A stretch of DNA of 64,000 nt from Enterococcus sulfureus ATCC 49903 (GTDB taxonomy: Bacteria > Bacillota > Bacilli > Lactobacillales > Enterococcaceae): NCBI RefSeq assembly GCF_000407605.1, contig NZ_ASWO01000005.1:434001-498000 (forward strand), written 5' to 3'. Of the stretch, positions 16,585-25,865 are shown piece after piece. Made by a program: the position numbers and the translations under genes. Numbering within the stretch: the first letter of the stretch is position 1; each line of letters begins with the position of its first letter. Under the pieces are notes generated by a model, which did not search any database, was not told the origin of the DNA, and saw nothing but the letters and a program-made list of their open reading frames with translations.

Positions 16585-17433
16585 TTATTGCGCTGAGATT
16601 GCTAATCCAATTGCTTTTTCACCTAGATGAGTTCCAATAACAGGCCCGAAATGCCCGATTTCAATCGTTGCATCTGGATACTGTGCTTGTAGCTTTTCTT
16701 TCTCAATTTCAGCTAGTTCTAAATTATTTGCATGAATGACATAAAGTTTAATTGGAGGTGCCATTTCAGCTTTACGTAACCCAATCACTGCTTCTGCACG
16801 TTTAAACGCTTTTTTACTTGAACGGATCTTTTCGAAAAGTACGATCTTTCCTTCATCAAAGGTTAAGATTGGTTTGATTTTTAATAAACCAGCAATCAAA
16901 GCTGCTCCGTTTGTTAAGCGCCCTCCCCTTACTAAATTGTTCAAATCTTCCACGATTAGATACGCATACGTATTCGCTCGAATATGATCTAAATGTGCAA
17001 TAATTTTTTCAATCGTTGCGCCTTGATCAAGCATATCTAAAGCCGATTCTACCATGTGCCCCATTGGCATACTTGTAATTTTAGAATCATATGGAATGAT
17101 CGTCATTCCGTCGATTTCATCTTTGATACTAAATAAAGTAGAAATAAATCCTGAAATCCCAGAAGATAAATGGATACTTAAAATGGTATCGTATCCTTTT
17201 TCTTTTAACGCTTCATATAAACTAATGGTTTCTCCTAATACAGGCTGAGATGTGGTAGGAAATTCTAGACTGTTATTTAACAATGCGTAATAGTCATCTG
17301 GTTCGATGTCAATCCCTTCCAAATAGGTTGTTCCATCTAAGATGACCGGAATTGGCAATACATATAAATCTTGATGATCACGTACCCTTTCTGGAATAAA
17401 AGCAGTACTATCCGTCACTACGGCTAATTTCAT
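16585..17433 (-). CDS. DegV family fatty-acid-binding protein
   Basis: A 282-residue cytoplasmic DegV/FakB-type protein that binds one fatty acid between two domains and usually works with the fatty-acid kinase FakA. Signature parts: AVVTDSTAFIP at the N-terminus, TTSQP (about 70), ILSIHLSSGISGF, the RGGRLTNGAALIAGLLKIKPIL segment and C-terminal IGTHLGEKAIG. The start was set at the Met of MKLAVVTDST, 7 nt after GAGGA; an upstream in-frame ATG 11 codons earlier has no ribosome site. No fakA gene lies nearby. Confidence 0.9.
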   Translation of the reverse strand: MKLAVVTDSTAFIPERVRDHQDLYVLPIPVILDGTTYLEGIDIEPDDYYALLNNSLEFPTTSQPVLGETISLYEALKEKGYDTILSIHLSSGISGFISTLFSIKDEIDGMTIIPYDSKITSMPMGHMVESALDMLDQGATIEKIIAHLDHIRANTYAYLIVEDLNNLVRGGRLTNGAALIAGLLKIKPILTFDEGKIVLFEKIRSSKKAFKRAEAVIGLRKAEMAPPIKLYVIHANNLELAEIEKEKLQAQYPDATIEIGHFGPVIGTHLGEKAIGLAISAQ

Positions 17434-17536
17434 TTTATGTCCTCGTTTCAAACAGTTTTTAAACATTAGCTATAATATAGCATAGATTTTAGTTGTTTCA
17501 AAATAGTATCGTATGAATTTTAATCGAAACTAAATG

Positions 17537-17575
17537 AAAGCTACAAAGACTTATCATAAAGTCTCTGTAGCTTTT
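17537..17575 (-). terminator. Terminator at the end of the aro operon
   Basis: AAAGCTACAAAGAC pairs with GTCTCTGTAGCTTT with one mismatch and a 10-nt loop. The pheA stop codon lies in the loop. A- and T-rich flanks allow minus-strand termination. Confidence 0.75.
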
Positions 17576-18384
17576 AAAATAGAATATGGACCAAATGGTT
17601 TTATTGTGGCACCTAACAGTTTGATCTCTTCTAATGCGTAATGAACCCACTCTTTTTGCTCCACTACGATATCGATCACAAAATAATACTGTCCTAAACT
17701 CGTCTTTAACGGACGAGATTCAATTTTTGTTAAATCGATATTTCGCCAAGCAAACACGGCTAAAATTTGATGTAAGGCCCCTGCTTGATTTTGTGGTAAG
17801 GTGACAAATAAGGTTAACTTTTGTGCAGGTTCGGTATTTTTTAGCGTGATACTTTCTTTTTGAATCAACCAAAATCGAGTTTGATTTTGATCATTATCTT
17901 GAATATCTTTAGCGATAATCGGTAAAGCGAAGGCTTCAGCTGCTTCCTTTGAGGCAATCGCAAGTAACGCTTCATTCGGATGCGTTGCGACATATTCTGC
18001 AGCATAAGTCGTTGAAGGCGTTTCTTTTAACGTGACATGCGGATAATGGGTGGTCAAAAAGTGTTGCGACTGTGCAAGTGCTTGTGGATGAGATAAAATC
18101 ATCGCCGGCGTTGTTGCAGTTCCCATTAATTGCTGTTTAATCGGTAAAATAATCTCTTTAGTCACCGTCAATCCCTGACTTTTAAATAGATAATCCATAC
18201 TCGTATGGACAGAACCTTCAAGTGAGTTTTCGATTGGAACGATTGCCGATTCAATTTCTCCATTGGCTAAACTTTCTAAGCAAAGAGGAATACTATGAAA
18301 GGCTTGAATCGCGTCATTTGGAAATAAAGAAGTGGTCGCTTGATAAGTAAACGAACTTTTAGGCCCCAAATATCCGATCATCAT
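17554..18384 (-). CDS. pheA: Prephenate dehydratase
   Basis: Converts prephenate to phenylpyruvate, the Phe branch after chorismate. The 276-residue protein is the monofunctional type: catalytic domain 1-180 with GYLGPKSSFT at the start, the ENSLEGSVHTSMDYL loop and the catalytic TRFWLI motif, then a C-terminal ACT domain (about 195-270) with ESRPLKTSLGQYYFVID, the ESRP motif that binds Phe for feedback inhibition. It is the last gene of the aro operon, overlapping aroK by 4 nt. The ribosome site is AAAGGAGG. Confidence 0.96.
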   Translation of the reverse strand: MMIGYLGPKSSFTYQATTSLFPNDAIQAFHSIPLCLESLANGEIESAIVPIENSLEGSVHTSMDYLFKSQGLTVTKEIILPIKQQLMGTATTPAMILSHPQALAQSQHFLTTHYPHVTLKETPSTTYAAEYVATHPNEALLAIASKEAAEAFALPIIAKDIQDNDQNQTRFWLIQKESITLKNTEPAQKLTLFVTLPQNQAGALHQILAVFAWRNIDLTKIESRPLKTSLGQYYFVIDIVVEQKEWVHYALEEIKLLGATIKPFGPYSILKATETL

Positions 18385-18890
18385 AATACCTCCTTTACTA
18401 CATCGATAAGTTCTGAAACGATTGTTTCTGGCGTTTTCTTTGTCGTATCCACCGTAATCGTTGCGACTTCTTGATATAGCGGTAATCGACTCTCATACAA
18501 GGCAATAAAGTCTTTTTGAGAACGTTGTGCAAGCGGTCGAACCATATTATGATCTTGCAAGACACGTTGATAGACCGTGTCTGCCTCTGCTTGTAAAAAG
18601 ATTACATGTTTCATCTGCTTTAATGCCATGCGGTTGAGTTCTTTTAAGACGATTCCTCCCCCTGTAGACAATACTGCAGATTGCGTCATGACCTCATGGA
18701 GGAGTTCTGTTTCTTCATTGCGAAATGCCTCTTCACCAAATTGATCAAAATACTCCGCAATGCTCATGTTTAAGCGTTCAACTAAGGCTTGATCAAAATC
18801 GATAAACGGTATATCTAACTCTTGACTCAATAAACGCCCCACTGTTGTTTTACCAGCTCCCATAAAGCCAATGAGGACGATAGCGTTCAT
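18381..18890 (-). CDS. aroK: Shikimate kinase
   Basis: Phosphorylates shikimate with ATP. 169 residues: P-loop [11 protein letters not shown] at 8-18, shikimate-binding DFDQ near 33, and STGGGIV (Walker B-like, about 77-83). The lid segment near residue 115 reads HNMVRPLAQ. It overlaps aroA by 4 nt upstream and pheA by 4 nt downstream, so it is translationally coupled within the aro operon. Confidence 0.96.
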   Translation of the reverse strand: MNAIVLIGFMGAGKTTVGRLLSQELDIPFIDFDQALVERLNMSIAEYFDQFGEEAFRNEETELLHEVMTQSAVLSTGGGIVLKELNRMALKQMKHVIFLQAEADTVYQRVLQDHNMVRPLAQRSQKDFIALYESRLPLYQEVATITVDTTKKTPETIVSELIDVVKEVL

Positions 18891-20182
18891 AGCGTTTGCT
18901 CCGGATTTGTCGCAATTCGTTTAAAATCATCAAAGAAATGAGGGTAAGAAATGGCAACAGCTTCAGGATCAGTCAATTCAATCACGTCGTCAGTTAATAG
19001 AGCAGCGACTTGTAGCATCATGCCAATTCGATGATCTTTATGGCTATCGACTTGACCTCCATGTAGTGCAGTTGGCCCTTTAATAATCAAACCATCTTCA
19101 GTTGCTGTAATATCCGCTCCTAATTTTTGTAACTCCATAGCAGTGGCATCGATCCGATTGGTTTCTTTTACTTTTAACTCTTGTGCATCTTTGATGACTG
19201 TAACGCCTTTTGCTTGCGTGGCCAACAGCGCGATAACCGGTAATTCATCAATCAAACGTGGGATGATCTCCCCTTCGATTGTCGTCGCTTCTAATTCTGA
19301 TGACCCAATAATCAAATCAGCAGCTTGATTTTGAGTATCCACATTGGTAATCGCTAAATTTGCGCCCATTTGGGTCAAGACATCTAAAATACCTGTACGT
19401 GTTGGGTTGATCCCGACATTTTCTAAAGTCAATTCGCTGTTTTTTGCAATTGCTCCAGCAACTAAAAAGAAAGCAGCAGAAGAAATATCACCTGGTACAG
19501 TCACGTCTTGTGCGACAAGTTCTTGAGGACCCGTAATCGATATCGTGCGTTCGTTGACTTCGATTTGACCACCGAACTGACGAATCATTTCTTCTGTATG
19601 ATTACGTGAGGCTTCTTTTTCATGAACGAGTGTGGTGCCATCGGCTTGTAATGCGGCAAATAAAATAGCTGATTTTACTTGGGCACTAGCAACTGGCATC
19701 GTATACTCCATTGGATATAATGTATCATTTTTATGAATCGTTAAAGGAGCAAATTCACTCTCATTCACTCCTGTAATCGACGCATGCATTTGATTTAATG
19801 GATTCATCACGCGTCCCATTGGTCGTTTAGATAAAGATGCATCGCCAATCAAGGTAATATCAAATGGTTGTTTAGCTAAAATTCCCATCATCAATCGGGT
19901 GGTTGTACCAGAATTGCCCATATCTAGCGGATGGATGGGTTGTTTAAATCCATCTAAGCCCACGCCTTCAATTTCAAGCATCCCGTCTGGATGTTTGGTA
20001 ATGAGTACACCTAAATCTTCAAAGGCTTTTAAGGTACTTAGGCAATCTTCAGCATACAAAAAATTACGAACAGTCGTCGTTCCTTTAGCTAATGCCCCAA
20101 ACATAATGCTACGATGGGAAATGGATTTATCTGCAGGCACACGGATTGTTCCATGTACCTGTCTTGTTTGAATTAATTTCAC
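18887..20182 (-). CDS. aroA: 3-phosphoshikimate 1-carboxyvinyltransferase (EPSP synthase)
   Basis: Joins PEP to shikimate-3-phosphate, the sixth shikimate-pathway step. 431 residues in two alpha/beta domains. Seen: [20 protein letters not shown] (PEP and S3P binding), the [18 protein letters not shown] motif (93-110 region), [25 protein letters not shown]-like segment as [19 protein letters not shown], and the C-terminal [16 protein letters not shown]. Glyphosate-contact Gly of the GNSGT motif is followed by Thr; class cannot be judged safely by eye. It is in the aro operon, 14 nt after tyrA. Confidence 0.97.
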   Translation of the reverse strand: MKLIQTRQVHGTIRVPADKSISHRSIMFGALAKGTTTVRNFLYAEDCLSTLKAFEDLGVLITKHPDGMLEIEGVGLDGFKQPIHPLDMGNSGTTTRLMMGILAKQPFDITLIGDASLSKRPMGRVMNPLNQMHASITGVNESEFAPLTIHKNDTLYPMEYTMPVASAQVKSAILFAALQADGTTLVHEKEASRNHTEEMIRQFGGQIEVNERTISITGPQELVAQDVTVPGDISSAAFFLVAGAIAKNSELTLENVGINPTRTGILDVLTQMGANLAITNVDTQNQAADLIIGSSELEATTIEGEIIPRLIDELPVIALLATQAKGVTVIKDAQELKVKETNRIDATAMELQKLGADITATEDGLIIKGPTALHGGQVDSHKDHRIGMMLQVAALLTDDVIELTDPEAVAISYPHFFDDFKRIATNPEQTL

Positions 20183-20196
20183 TCAAATTCGCTCCT

Positions 20197-21294
20197 TTAC
20201 TCTTTTATCCGACAAGGATAGGTAGTATGTTGTGTGAGATAGTCTTTTGCAAGAAAAAGATCCGCTTCGTGTTTAAAGGAGACTTGCAAGATTCCAATAA
20301 TATCTTCTCTGGTTTCTAAGATTTTAATATTTGTCAATGAAATATTCGCTTGTGCTAATTTAGCAGTTACTGTAGCGATTACACCAGGCTCATCCGGAAC
20401 ATCGATCAATAAGTCATAGAACCTTGGAATCGCACCAGGTTGATGAATCGGCATCGCATCGCGTGTTTCTTTTGCAGATTCAAAAAAATGATGGATCGCA
20501 TGTCGATCTTTATGATCTAACCATTGATACACTTGTTGCATCTGTATTTGCCAAGTTGTGATCAAGTCCATCAATTGCGTACGATTACTTAACAGAATAT
20601 CTGTCCAAATGACTGGATCAGAAGAAGCGATACGTGTAATATCTCGAAATCCACCAGCTGCAAGTTGTTTTGCACGAGGGTGGGCTTGATTAAATCCATC
20701 TGATTGGTTCACAATTCCAGATGCAATGATATGAGGTAAATGACTAAGCATTCCTGTAATTTGATCATGTTCTAAAGGCGACAATACAATAAATTTTGCC
20801 TTTGTCTCTTGGTATAGTGTCACCAGCTCATTTACTCGTTTTTGTTGCGATGGACTAGTCGGTGTAAAAATAAAATAAGCATTCTCAAATAACAGTGTAT
20901 CCGCAGCGAGTACGCCGGATTTGTGTGATCCAGCCATGGGATGTCCCCCAATGAAATCAAAAGGGAGCGTATTGGCGTAAGTTGCGATTTCGTATTTCGT
21001 ACTGCCGACATCTGTCACTAGCACATCAGGTTTTAGGGTAAGTTGTTGAAAATCATGTAAATATTGCATCGTGGTATGAATCGGCCCAGCCAGAATAATA
21101 ATATCTGCTAATGGGGCAACTTCAGCTACAGAAGGTGCGACTTGTGTAATAATTCCACTTTTTTTTGCAATGTGTGTCGATTCTATTTTTGTATCCCATC
21201 CATAAACCGTATGTTCAGGATGGGAAATTGTCATGGTTTTGGCTAATGAAGCGCCAATCAATCCTAGTCCAATGACGAAAACGGTTTTGCTCAT
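20197..21294 (-). CDS. tyrA: Prephenate dehydrogenase
   Basis: Oxidises and decarboxylates prephenate to 4-hydroxyphenylpyruvate, the Tyr branch. 365 residues: NAD-binding VIGLGLIGASLAK at the N-terminus, catalytic His in the GGHPMAGSHKSG motif, LSHLPHIIASGI helix, and a C-terminal ACT domain (from about 290, YDLLIDVPDEPGVIATVTAKL) that may give Tyr inhibition. The length fits the TyrA-ACT type of Firmicutes. It lies between aroC and aroA in the aro operon. Confidence 0.96.
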   Translation of the reverse strand: MSKTVFVIGLGLIGASLAKTMTISHPEHTVYGWDTKIESTHIAKKSGIITQVAPSVAEVAPLADIIILAGPIHTTMQYLHDFQQLTLKPDVLVTDVGSTKYEIATYANTLPFDFIGGHPMAGSHKSGVLAADTLLFENAYFIFTPTSPSQQKRVNELVTLYQETKAKFIVLSPLEHDQITGMLSHLPHIIASGIVNQSDGFNQAHPRAKQLAAGGFRDITRIASSDPVIWTDILLSNRTQLMDLITTWQIQMQQVYQWLDHKDRHAIHHFFESAKETRDAMPIHQPGAIPRFYDLLIDVPDEPGVIATVTAKLAQANISLTNIKILETREDIIGILQVSFKHEADLFLAKDYLTQHTTYPCRIKE

Positions 21295-21321
21295 TTTCGT
21301 TCCTCCTATCGTATGCGTTTC

Positions 21322-22488
21322 TTAGTATTGAGTAAGATACGTACGATAGTCTGCAACTTGTTCAACCAGCTCTTCAAATGAATCGTGACCAAATTTTTCT
21401 AGGATCTCATTTGCGATCGTCGTCGCTACTACGCTCTCGCAGACTACACTTGCTGCTGGAACAGCTGTACTATCCGAGCGTTCAACACTCGCTTTGTAAG
21501 GTTCTTTTGTATCCATATCCACACTTTGTAATGGTTTGTAAAGTGTTGGGATTGGTTTCATCACTCCGCGAACAATAATCACTTCACCGTTTGTCATACC
21601 GCCTTCAAATCCACCTAGATTATTACTACGGCGTGTATATCCTTTTTCTTTTTCCCAAAGAATTTCGTCCATTACTTGAGAACCTGGACGATTAGCCATT
21701 TCAAAACCTAAACCAAATTCAACACCCTTGAATGCATTGATACTTACAACGGCTTGAGCAATTTTAGCATCTAGTTTTGTATCCCATTGGACATAACTAC
21801 CTAGACCTGCCGGTACTCCGCCAACTAAGACTTCTACTGTCCCACCGATCGTATCGCCATTTTTCTTCGTTTGATCGATTAAATCACGAATGTCTTGTTC
21901 AACTTCAGGATCCACAACACGAATGTCAGAAGCTTCTGATAATTCGCGTACTTGACTAACCGTTAATCCTTCTGGAATGTTTGCTTGAATCCCACCTAAT
22001 TTTGTAACATGTCCTGCGACTTCAATTCCTAATTCTTGAAGTAATTTTTTCGCTACAGCACCGATAGCAACACGCATGGTTGTTTCACGAGCAGATGAAC
22101 GCTCTAAAACGTTTCTTAAGTCACTGTGATGGTATTTCATCCCACCAACAAGATCGGCATGTCCTGGTCTTGGACGTGCAACACGGCGCATCTTCGCTTC
22201 TTTTTCCGTTACTTCTTCAATCCCCATGACTTTCGTCCAGTTTTTCCAATCTTTATTTTCCACGACTAAAGTCACGGGTGAGCCTAATGTTTTTCCATGA
22301 CGAACTCCTGAAGTGATACGAACTTGATCTTTTTCAATCAGCATCCGTCCCCCACGTCCGTATCCAGTTTGACGACGACGTAATTCTTTATTGATGTCTT
22401 CTGCACTTAAAGGCATTCCTGCTGGTAATCCTTCGATAATAGTTGTTAATTCTGGTCCATGTGATTCTCCTGCTGTGAGATAGCGCAT
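21322..22488 (-). CDS. aroC: Chorismate synthase
   Basis: Forms chorismate from EPSP; it needs reduced FMN. 388 residues: N-terminal [33 protein letters not shown], the [16 protein letters not shown] motif with [13 protein letters not shown] before it, and the C-terminal [18 protein letters not shown]. All three PROSITE-like regions are intact. It is 2 nt downstream of aroB; the ribosome site GGAGGG overlaps the aroB end. Confidence 0.97.
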   Translation of the reverse strand: MRYLTAGESHGPELTTIIEGLPAGMPLSAEDINKELRRRQTGYGRGGRMLIEKDQVRITSGVRHGKTLGSPVTLVVENKDWKNWTKVMGIEEVTEKEAKMRRVARPRPGHADLVGGMKYHHSDLRNVLERSSARETTMRVAIGAVAKKLLQELGIEVAGHVTKLGGIQANIPEGLTVSQVRELSEASDIRVVDPEVEQDIRDLIDQTKKNGDTIGGTVEVLVGGVPAGLGSYVQWDTKLDAKIAQAVVSINAFKGVEFGLGFEMANRPGSQVMDEILWEKEKGYTRRSNNLGGFEGGMTNGEVIIVRGVMKPIPTLYKPLQSVDMDTKEPYKASVERSDSTAVPAASVVCESVVATTIANEILEKFGHDSFEELVEQVADYRTYLTQY

Positions 22489-22490
22489 TG

Positions 22491-23564
22491 TTATATTCCC
22501 TCCGTTTGTAAGAACTCTTCCATCATGTTAACTGGAATCGTTTCAATTCGTGCTTTTCCAATTTCTTCTAAAACAATAATTTGAAGTGTATGACCACGTG
22601 CTTTTTTATCTTTTGTAATCGCGTCAAAAAGATGTGTACGCTCTAAGTCATTGGGGATCGTTGTCGGTAAATGGAATTTTTCTAGTAATGCACGTAATGG
22701 TGCGAGATGCGAGGCACTCATTAACTCATGCTCACTAGCGGCTTTACTCATCCAAACCATCCCCAGTGAAACAGCTTCTCCATGACTAATTTTACCATAT
22801 CCTGCATTTTTTTCGATAGCATGTCCGATTGTATGGCCAAAATTTAGAATCAGACGGATCCCATTATCAAATTCATCTTCTTCGACAACAGCCTGTTTGA
22901 CTTTTAATGCTTTTAAAATGACGGATTCTACATGATTCAATAAATCGAATTCATCTTGATACTGCGTCAATTCTTCCCATAAATTTACATCCGCAATCGC
23001 AGCTGCTTTGACGATCTCTGCAATTCCCTCACGCAAACGTCGAGGTTCTAAAGTATCTAAAACATCTGGATCAATAAGTACTGCATCAGGTTGATAAAAA
23101 GAACCCACTAGATTTTTAGCTGTTGGAGTGTTTACCGCTGTCTTTCCACCAATACTTGAATCGACTTGCGCAAGTAAACTTGTAGGTACTTGAGAAAAAC
23201 CGATCCCCCGCATATAGGTTGATGCTACAAAACCAGCTAAATCGCCAATAACACCACCGCCAAGAGCTAAGACTGCATCTGAACGTGTAAAATTGGCTTG
23301 GGCTAATTTTTCATAAAGTTTCATCGCTTGCGTAAACGATTTACTTTCTTCTCCTTCTGGTACGGTCAGTACAGTAGGAGTAAACCCGGCATTTTGTAAA
23401 GAGGTAAATACAGTCTCGGCGTATAACTCGCCAACACGAGTATCTGTGATGATCGCCACTTGTTTAGGTTGCCAAATCTCGGTTAAAAAATCACCAATCG
23501 TACTTAATGACTGACGTTTTATTTGAATGTTATAGCTATGGTCTTTTGTTTGAACTGTTAACAT
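22491..23564 (-). CDS. aroB: 3-dehydroquinate synthase
   Basis: NAD- and metal-dependent cyclisation of DAHP to 3-dehydroquinate. 357 residues. Seen: [29 protein letters not shown] (NAD site), [33 protein letters not shown] with metal-binding Glu, and metal-binding His in [12 protein letters not shown] and [11 protein letters not shown]. Preceded by AAGGAGCG; gap of 11 nt from the DAHP synthase gene. Confidence 0.97.
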   Translation of the reverse strand: MLTVQTKDHSYNIQIKRQSLSTIGDFLTEIWQPKQVAIITDTRVGELYAETVFTSLQNAGFTPTVLTVPEGEESKSFTQAMKLYEKLAQANFTRSDAVLALGGGVIGDLAGFVASTYMRGIGFSQVPTSLLAQVDSSIGGKTAVNTPTAKNLVGSFYQPDAVLIDPDVLDTLEPRRLREGIAEIVKAAAIADVNLWEELTQYQDEFDLLNHVESVILKALKVKQAVVEEDEFDNGIRLILNFGHTIGHAIEKNAGYGKISHGEAVSLGMVWMSKAASEHELMSASHLAPLRALLEKFHLPTTIPNDLERTHLFDAITKDKKARGHTLQIIVLEEIGKARIETIPVNMMEEFLQTEGI

Positions 23565-23575
23565 ACACTCGCTCC

Positions 23576-24601
23576 TTAACGTTCTAATTGTTTGATCTGT
23601 TGCATCGCATCAACTAAGATATCGACTTCTTGCATCATGTTCATATACGTTTTTTCATTTAGGGATTGTGCACCGTCTGACCATGCATTTTTAGGATCAG
23701 GATGAATTTCAACGATCATGCCATCTGCACCACTTGCTACACCTGCTCGAGCCATTGGAGGAACTAGATCCCAAACGCCAGTTCCATGACTTGGATCGAC
23801 AATAATTGGGAAATGACTTAATTTTTTCATTAAAGGAACTGCGCTTAAGTCAAAGGTATTTCGCGTTGCCGTTTCATACGTTCGAATGCCACGTTCAATA
23901 AAGATAATTGGACTTTTCCCTTCTACAGCGATGTATTCAGCAGCATTTAGCCATTCTGATATCGTACCTGAAATCCCTCGCTTTAATCCGATCGGTTTTC
24001 CTGTTTTTCCAACCGCAGATAATAATTTAAAGTTTTGCATATTCCGTGCCCCGATTTGTAGAATATCACTGTAAGCGGCGACCATGTCGATATGGGCTTC
24101 ATCCATCACTTCGGTAATGACTTTCATCCCATATTCATCTGCTGCTTGCCGAATATAACGCAATCCTTCTTCTTCTAATCCTTGGAAGGCGTAAGGTGAT
24201 GTTCTTGGTTTGAATGCCCCTCCACGTAAAATTGTAGCGCCACCTTTTTTGGCAATCGCTGCACATTCGCGGATTTGGTCTAACCCTTCGATTGAGCAAG
24301 GTCCAGCCATTGTCACGAAACTGCCATCGCCGATTTTTACTCCATCCACATCCACTACAGTATCATCTGGATGAAATTCACGTGAGGTAAGTTTATAGGT
24401 ATTGGTGATCCGAACAACATCTTCTACACCTTCATAAATCTTAAATGCTACATCTTGTAAGTTTCGAGTATCGCCGATTAATCCTAAAACAACTTGATTA
24501 CTTCCTGTATTAACTTGAACAGTTAAAGCTAATTCTTCTGCTTTTTTAATCACTGTCTCGATTTGGTCATTTGTCGCATGTGCATTCATAATAATAATCA
24601 T
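23576..24601 (-). CDS. aroF: 3-deoxy-7-phosphoheptulonate synthase (type I beta)
   Basis: First step of the shikimate pathway, joining PEP and erythrose-4-phosphate. 341 residues: an N-terminal ferredoxin-like regulatory domain (about 1-70, MNAHATNDQIETVIKKAEEL) as in the Thermotoga-type enzyme, then the TIM-barrel with AGPCSIEG, GGAFKPRTSPYAFQG, GARNMQNF and IVDPSHGTG motifs. The regulatory domain suggests feedback inhibition by an aromatic amino acid. The first ATG lies 9 nt after AAAGGAG. It is 3 nt after aroE. The symbol aroF is used loosely; this family is also called aroA(G) or aroG. Confidence 0.95.
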   Translation of the reverse strand: MIIIMNAHATNDQIETVIKKAEELALTVQVNTGSNQVVLGLIGDTRNLQDVAFKIYEGVEDVVRITNTYKLTSREFHPDDTVVDVDGVKIGDGSFVTMAGPCSIEGLDQIRECAAIAKKGGATILRGGAFKPRTSPYAFQGLEEEGLRYIRQAADEYGMKVITEVMDEAHIDMVAAYSDILQIGARNMQNFKLLSAVGKTGKPIGLKRGISGTISEWLNAAEYIAVEGKSPIIFIERGIRTYETATRNTFDLSAVPLMKKLSHFPIIVDPSHGTGVWDLVPPMARAGVASGADGMIVEIHPDPKNAWSDGAQSLNEKTYMNMMQEVDILVDAMQQIKQLER

Positions 24602-24604
24602 CTG

Positions 24605-25489
24605 TTATCGCTCCTTTAAGTAAGTGGTTATCGTAGTAGTAATAGGCTCAATTGGCATTGGTTTTCCTGTCCATAATTCAAAGGCTAACGCGCCTTGATG
24701 GATCAGCATGCCTAGGCCATTATGGATTTCGCATCCGTTCGATTTTGCTAATGTTAATAATGGTGTTTCTTGTGGGGTATAAATGATGTCGACCACAACT
24801 AATGAAGAGTGTAGGTTACATGCAGGCGGCAAAGCCATTTTCCCTTCGTGTGGATGCATCCCTAAAGCACTAGTATTGACCAATAGATCGCTTTGATAAA
24901 GGGCATGCTGCAAGGTTTCCTGTTGCTCGATTGGGATCAATTCTATCGTACATGCAGTTTGTTGTTCAATTCGTTTGGCATGTGCTAAAAAACGAGTAAA
25001 GGAGTCACCTAACCGATTGCTAACGTAGATTTTAGTGGCACCATCTAGCGCAGCTTGTGCCACGATCGCCAAAGCAGCACCACCGCATCCGAGTACTGTC
25101 ATCGTTTTATCTGAAATGTCGATATGATGTGCAGCTAAGCTTTGGATAAAGCCTTTGCCATCCGTATTATGTCCGATCAATCGACCATGATCATTGACAA
25201 TCGTATTGATTGCTTGGATCAGTTCAACTTCTCGGCTGTATTCGTCTACGTAAGACAAGGCCATTTGTTTAAATGGCATCGATAAGTTGACCCCAATCAA
25301 TTGAAGATCGCGAATGCTTTGTATCGCACGAGCAAACGTTTCTTCATCCTTTGCTACTTCAAATGCCAAATACCGCGCATCGATCTGGGTTAAATCAAAA
25401 GCCTGATTGTGCATCAAAGGTGAAATGCTATGTGTCGCTGGATTTGCAAAAATACCAGCTAAAGCAGTGGTTCCAGTTATTGTCTGCAT
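24605..25489 (-). CDS. aroE: Shikimate dehydrogenase
   Basis: Reduces 3-dehydroshikimate with NADPH. 294 residues: substrate-binding NPATHSISPLMHNQAF, catalytic Lys in NLSMPFKQ, Asp in HNTDGKGF, nucleotide-binding VLGCGGAALAIVAQA (slightly divergent GxGGxA) and C-terminal NGLGMLIHQGALAFELWTG. The start is the ATG 6 nt after GGAGAGG; the frame is open 15 codons further up but without a ribosome site. It is the first gene of the aro operon and follows the leader-peptide attenuator. Confidence 0.95.
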   Translation of the reverse strand: MQTITGTTALAGIFANPATHSISPLMHNQAFDLTQIDARYLAFEVAKDEETFARAIQSIRDLQLIGVNLSMPFKQMALSYVDEYSREVELIQAINTIVNDHGRLIGHNTDGKGFIQSLAAHHIDISDKTMTVLGCGGAALAIVAQAALDGATKIYVSNRLGDSFTRFLAHAKRIEQQTACTIELIPIEQQETLQHALYQSDLLVNTSALGMHPHEGKMALPPACNLHSSLVVVDIIYTPQETPLLTLAKSNGCEIHNGLGMLIHQGALAFELWTGKPMPIEPITTTITTYLKER

Positions 25490-25514
25490 ATTTCCTCTCC
25501 TTTTTTTGAATGAA

Positions 25515-25562
25515 CGAAAAAGAGGTATCCACAATAGAAATTGATCTACAGTGAATACCTCT
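25515..25562 (-). terminator. Attenuator terminator of the aro operon leader
   Basis: AGAGGTATTCAC (25551-25562) pairs with GTGGATACCTCT (25521-25532) over 12 bp with one G.U, followed by TTTTT. It stands between the leader peptide and aroE. Its 5' arm overlaps CACTGTAG (25546-25553), which can instead pair with upstream CTATAGTG (25608-25615). Confidence 0.85.
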
Positions 25563-25708
25563 ATACTTAGTCTAATAGAATGTCGAAGTATGAAAGATGT
25601 CGTTAACCACTATAGATAATTTTTTATCTATGTGGCGGTCCATCCTAAAATCCCCTAGCCATCATAGATACAAACGAGTCTGTTTGTATCCAAGTTATGA
25701 ATACAAAC

Positions 25709-25771
25709 CTATCTAAAATAGCTAAAGTAATAATTATTCAGTTGTGTAGGGGTACATGTTGTCATGTTCAT
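25709..25771 (-). CDS. Leader peptide of the aro operon (Tyr/Phe-rich)
   Basis: A 20-residue peptide, MNMTTCTPTQLNNYYFSYFR. Five of the last seven residues are Tyr or Phe, the end products of the operon it precedes. The ATG follows GGAG by 3-6 nt and lies about 20 nt after the predicted transcript start. The stop codon TAG directly touches strand 1 of the hairpin relay. This has the hallmarks of an attenuation leader as in enterobacterial phe/trp operons. A ribosome starved for charged tRNA-Tyr or tRNA-Phe would stop in this stretch. It has not, to my knowledge, been described for this operon. Confidence 0.8.
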   Translation of the reverse strand: MNMTTCTPTQLNNYYFSYFR

Positions 25772-25796
25772 CGCTCCAAACTGATAAGATGTTTTT

Positions 25797-25825
25797 AGTA
25801 TAGAGAGAGTTGATTTGAAAGTCAA
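25797..25825 (-). promoter_or_regulatory. Promoter of the aro operon with overlapping palindrome
   Basis: TTGACT (25820-25825), 17 nt, TATACT (25797-25802). The -35 box is inside an 8-bp inverted repeat, AGAGTTGA with TCAACTCT (minus strand), spaced 8 nt. It could be an operator. Read on the plus strand the same repeat is followed by TTTTTTT and would look like a terminator, yet no plus-strand gene ends there. Confidence 0.8.
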
Positions 25826-25865
25826 CTCTTTTTTTACTAGAAAGTTCGTTTTATCGAAAAAAGGA

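Larger units (their letters stand above)
25515..25790 (-). ncRNA. Leader RNA with peptide-controlled attenuator of the aro operon
   Basis: After the leader peptide, six strands can pair in alternative ways (minus strand): 1 (25701-25708, GTTTGTAT) with 2 (25682-25690, GATACAAAC); 2 with 3 (25667-25675, GTTTGTATC); 3 (25663-25670, TATCTATG plus TGGC) with 4 (25624-25636, GCCACATAGATAA); 4 with 5 (25607-25619, TTATCTATAGTGG); 5 (25608-25615) with 6 (25546-25553, CACTGTAG), where 6 is part of the terminator. It is a relay of mutually exclusive hairpins, so the position of a ribosome on the Tyr/Phe codons could be passed on to the terminator. Mechanism is inferred; pairings are seen. Confidence 0.75.

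Noticed and set aside
25600-25660. T-box riboswitch in the aro leader (AGGATGGACCGCC resembles AGGGTGGNACCGCG)
   Set aside because: One base of the consensus is missing, there is no Stem I with AGTA box or specifier loop, and a leader peptide with Tyr/Phe codons explains the region better.
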